From Rufibacter roseus (lineage in GTDB: Bacteria > Bacteroidota > Bacteroidia > Cytophagales > Hymenobacteraceae), in contig NZ_LRML01000006.1 of assembly GCF_001647285.1 (NCBI RefSeq), positions 305,665 to 369,664 of the forward strand: a DNA stretch of 64,000 nt. Direction: 5' to 3'. Positions 62,922-64,000 of the stretch are shown piece after piece. The stretch's first letter is position 1. The number at the start of each line of letters is the position of its first letter. The notes beneath the pieces were generated by a model. The model saw nothing but the letters and a program-made list of their open reading frames with translations, did not search any database and was not told the DNA's origin. A program made the translations under genes and the position numbers.

Positions 62922-62957
62922 AAAACAGCCCGGAAACGTGAATTTCCGGGCTGTTTT
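62922..62957 (+). terminator. Terminator after the arylesterase
   Basis: Stem AAAACAGCCCGGAAA / TTTCCGGGCTGTTTT (62922-62936, 62943-62957), loop CGTGAA; 25 bases after the stop, preceded by a CTGTTTTAGCC partial palindrome. Confidence 0.8.
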
Positions 62958-63320
62958 GCTGTGGGAAATGATCAGGGGCAACGAAGTGCTTCCGTCTAGC
63001 TGAAATTATCCGTAAGCTTTACGTATAATACGTATATATACGTTTATAAACGGATTGTTTACATCTTAGGCACTCCTCCTCTCCTTGTCTTATTCTGCAC
63101 ATTTGTCTCATCTAAACCAGTGGGAAAGACTGTTTTCTAACTTTTGATCGATGTTTTTGCAACACTGTTGCTTACATACCACATAAGAAGTATATTGTAT
63201 AAGTAAAGGCGGAACGCCTTAAAAAAGAAACCGAAACATAACGACAGCACCACCTCCACATATAGTGCAGATAATGGGAGTCCGACTCCTGCTAGCTAAC
63301 CGTTAGTTGCAATTAGTAAA
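62958..63320. other. Gene-free region with attC-like element before the next gene
   Basis: Contains an AAGGCG-GAA-CGCCTT hairpin with following A-run (63206-63220), then ACATAAC (63236-63242) and CCGTTAGTTGC (63300-63310), where TAACG/CGTTA pair (63239-63243 with 63301-63305) and the hairpin GGAGTCCGACTCC lies between. This layout could be a degenerate integron attC site. No gene or other named element. Confidence 0.3.
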
Positions 63321-63824
63321 ATGAAGATAGAGACTAATTCTTTGATGGAATCATACTTGAATCAAGCCAAGTATTCATTTGAAAACATTGATACTGTCCT
63401 ACCCGAAGAATTAAATAAACTACTTACTTCTGGCTTTAGAATTGAACAGGAATGCATATTATATAAAGACTTCCAATATTTCGGCCCAGGTGAACTTAAC
63501 TCGGATTTCCAAAAATGTGAATACGAAATCTTTTTGAACGACATTCATATTGATGACTATGTCAAAAACGTGGAGAGTGAATTAGAGTACCTTAAACTGG
63601 GATTCAGATTCGCAAAAAAGCTGCAAAATGAATTGAAAATTAGATTCACGGACAGATTTAGAATTATTATTTCCTTTAGCGAGACAGCTTACTCTGGACA
63701 AGAAATAGAAACTTATGGCGGATGCGTGGTAAATTTCTATAAAATTCGACCTTCTTCGGATGAAAAGTTTAAGGTAGCGAACTTAGAAGGTTTTGAAGAA
63801 GAAGCTGTAATGGTAATAGAATAA
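63321..63824 (+). CDS. Hypothetical protein, possible gene cassette
   Basis: 167 aa, ATG at 63321. AT-rich, acidic, with beta-type strands (RFRIIISFSETAYSG) and no signal peptide, motif or known family. It is bracketed by complementary boxes: GTTAGTTGC (63302-63310) upstream and GCAACTAAC (63827-63835) two bases after its stop. Immediately followed by the end of an IS110-type transposase. Composition and isolation suggest acquisition. Confidence 0.6.
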   Translation: MKIETNSLMESYLNQAKYSFENIDTVLPEELNKLLTSGFRIEQECILYKDFQYFGPGELNSDFQKCEYEIFLNDIHIDDYVKNVESELEYLKLGFRFAKKLQNELKIRFTDRFRIIISFSETAYSGQEIETYGGCVVNFYKIRPSSDEKFKVANLEGFEEEAVMVIE

Positions 63825-63861
63825 CAGCAACTAACATGAACTCTGTTAAAAGTCAAGGGAA

Positions 63862-64000
63862 TTAGGCGGGAATTCTGTTAAAATCCGGTTGGTAGGGAAC
63901 GCCGGAATTTACAATGGCAAAAGCCTGCTTGAGCAGCTTGTTACACACGGCTATCAAAGCCAGCTTTCGGTTCTTTCCTTTGGCCACGAGCCGCTGGTAC
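63862..64000 (-). mobile_element. IS110-family transposase, C-terminal fragment (continues beyond the window)
   Basis: On the minus strand the frame reads YQRLVAKGKNRKLALIAVC, NKLLKQAFAIVNSGVPY, QPDFNRIPA and TAA (63864-63862). This is the typical C-terminal end of IS110-family DEDD/serine transposases (transposase_20 region). Only 46 residues are visible; the rest lies to the right. The IS end would be within the roughly 25 bases between GCAACTAAC and the stop codon. Confidence 0.8.

Overview
The window looks like a chromosomal segment of a Bacteroidota bacterium, most likely of the Hymenobacteraceae (Rufibacter/Pontibacter-like). I infer this from the gene set: a DUF3276 PUR-domain protein, DUF3822, LytS/LytTR pairs, OmpA with thrombospondin type-3 repeats, RsbQ-like hydrolases and STAS/SEC14 paralogues. 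AT-rich leaders without strong Shine-Dalgarno sequences, frequent TTG/GTG starts and promoter elements resembling TAnnTTTG agree with it. The assignment is from family knowledge, not a database search.

Positions 1 to about 22.1 kb are the right part of an integrated temperate phage; its left end lies outside the window. Late genes run leftwards on the minus strand (8.0 kb to 1): a 183-aa protein, a tail/receptor-binding block with a beta-helix spike, then an S49 head-maturation protease with a nested scaffold, the probable major capsid protein and two further structural genes. A conserved promoter module, GTCCTTTCC-N19-ACCTTTGC, precedes three of these transcription units with identical spacing, and a weaker fourth copy precedes the 183-aa gene. 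Two copies sit back to back with terminators. The early operon (13.65 to 8.45 kb, minus strand) carries small regulators, coiled-coil proteins and a winged-helix replication-type protein. It is divergent from an XRE repressor at 13.79 kb.

Downstream of the repressor, 14.2 to 20.3 kb is an AT-rich plus-strand cargo zone: a 46-aa membrane peptide, a DUF2158 protein, a HEPN protein, a second XRE regulator, an EEP-fold nuclease with a tightly coupled 127-aa partner, a lipoprotein, a STAS/SEC14 protein and an outer-membrane-type protein. The two repressors share a near-identical C-terminal tail, and a broken third copy of that tail lies between them, which suggests cargo modules are exchanged by recombination. 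The tyrosine recombinase closes the element at 20.6 to 22.0 kb.

From 22.6 kb the content is ordinary chromosome: L,D-transpeptidase, M1 aminopeptidase, DUF892 protein, cyanophycinase, cytochrome oxidase subunit III, an RsbQ-like hydrolase next to a STAS/SEC14 protein, an SDR, a DEAD-box helicase, a gluconokinase/6-phosphogluconate dehydrogenase fusion, LigA, an ABC exporter, a LytS/LytTR two-component system, DapA, LutA/HMG-CoA-lyase-like genes, AlkA, DUF58, RlpA, YchF, an OmpA-like porin, DinB, a dipeptidyl-peptidase III and a YbbA/YbbP/TesA-type cluster. A GxxExxY nuclease gene at 38.5 kb sits between 37-bp inverted repeats (36/37 identical), like a miniature mobile cassette. The right edge holds a gene bracketed by 9-bp complementary boxes and the end of an IS110-family transposase. 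Long palindromes built on a CTGTTTT(A/G)GGC-type core recur at many gene ends.
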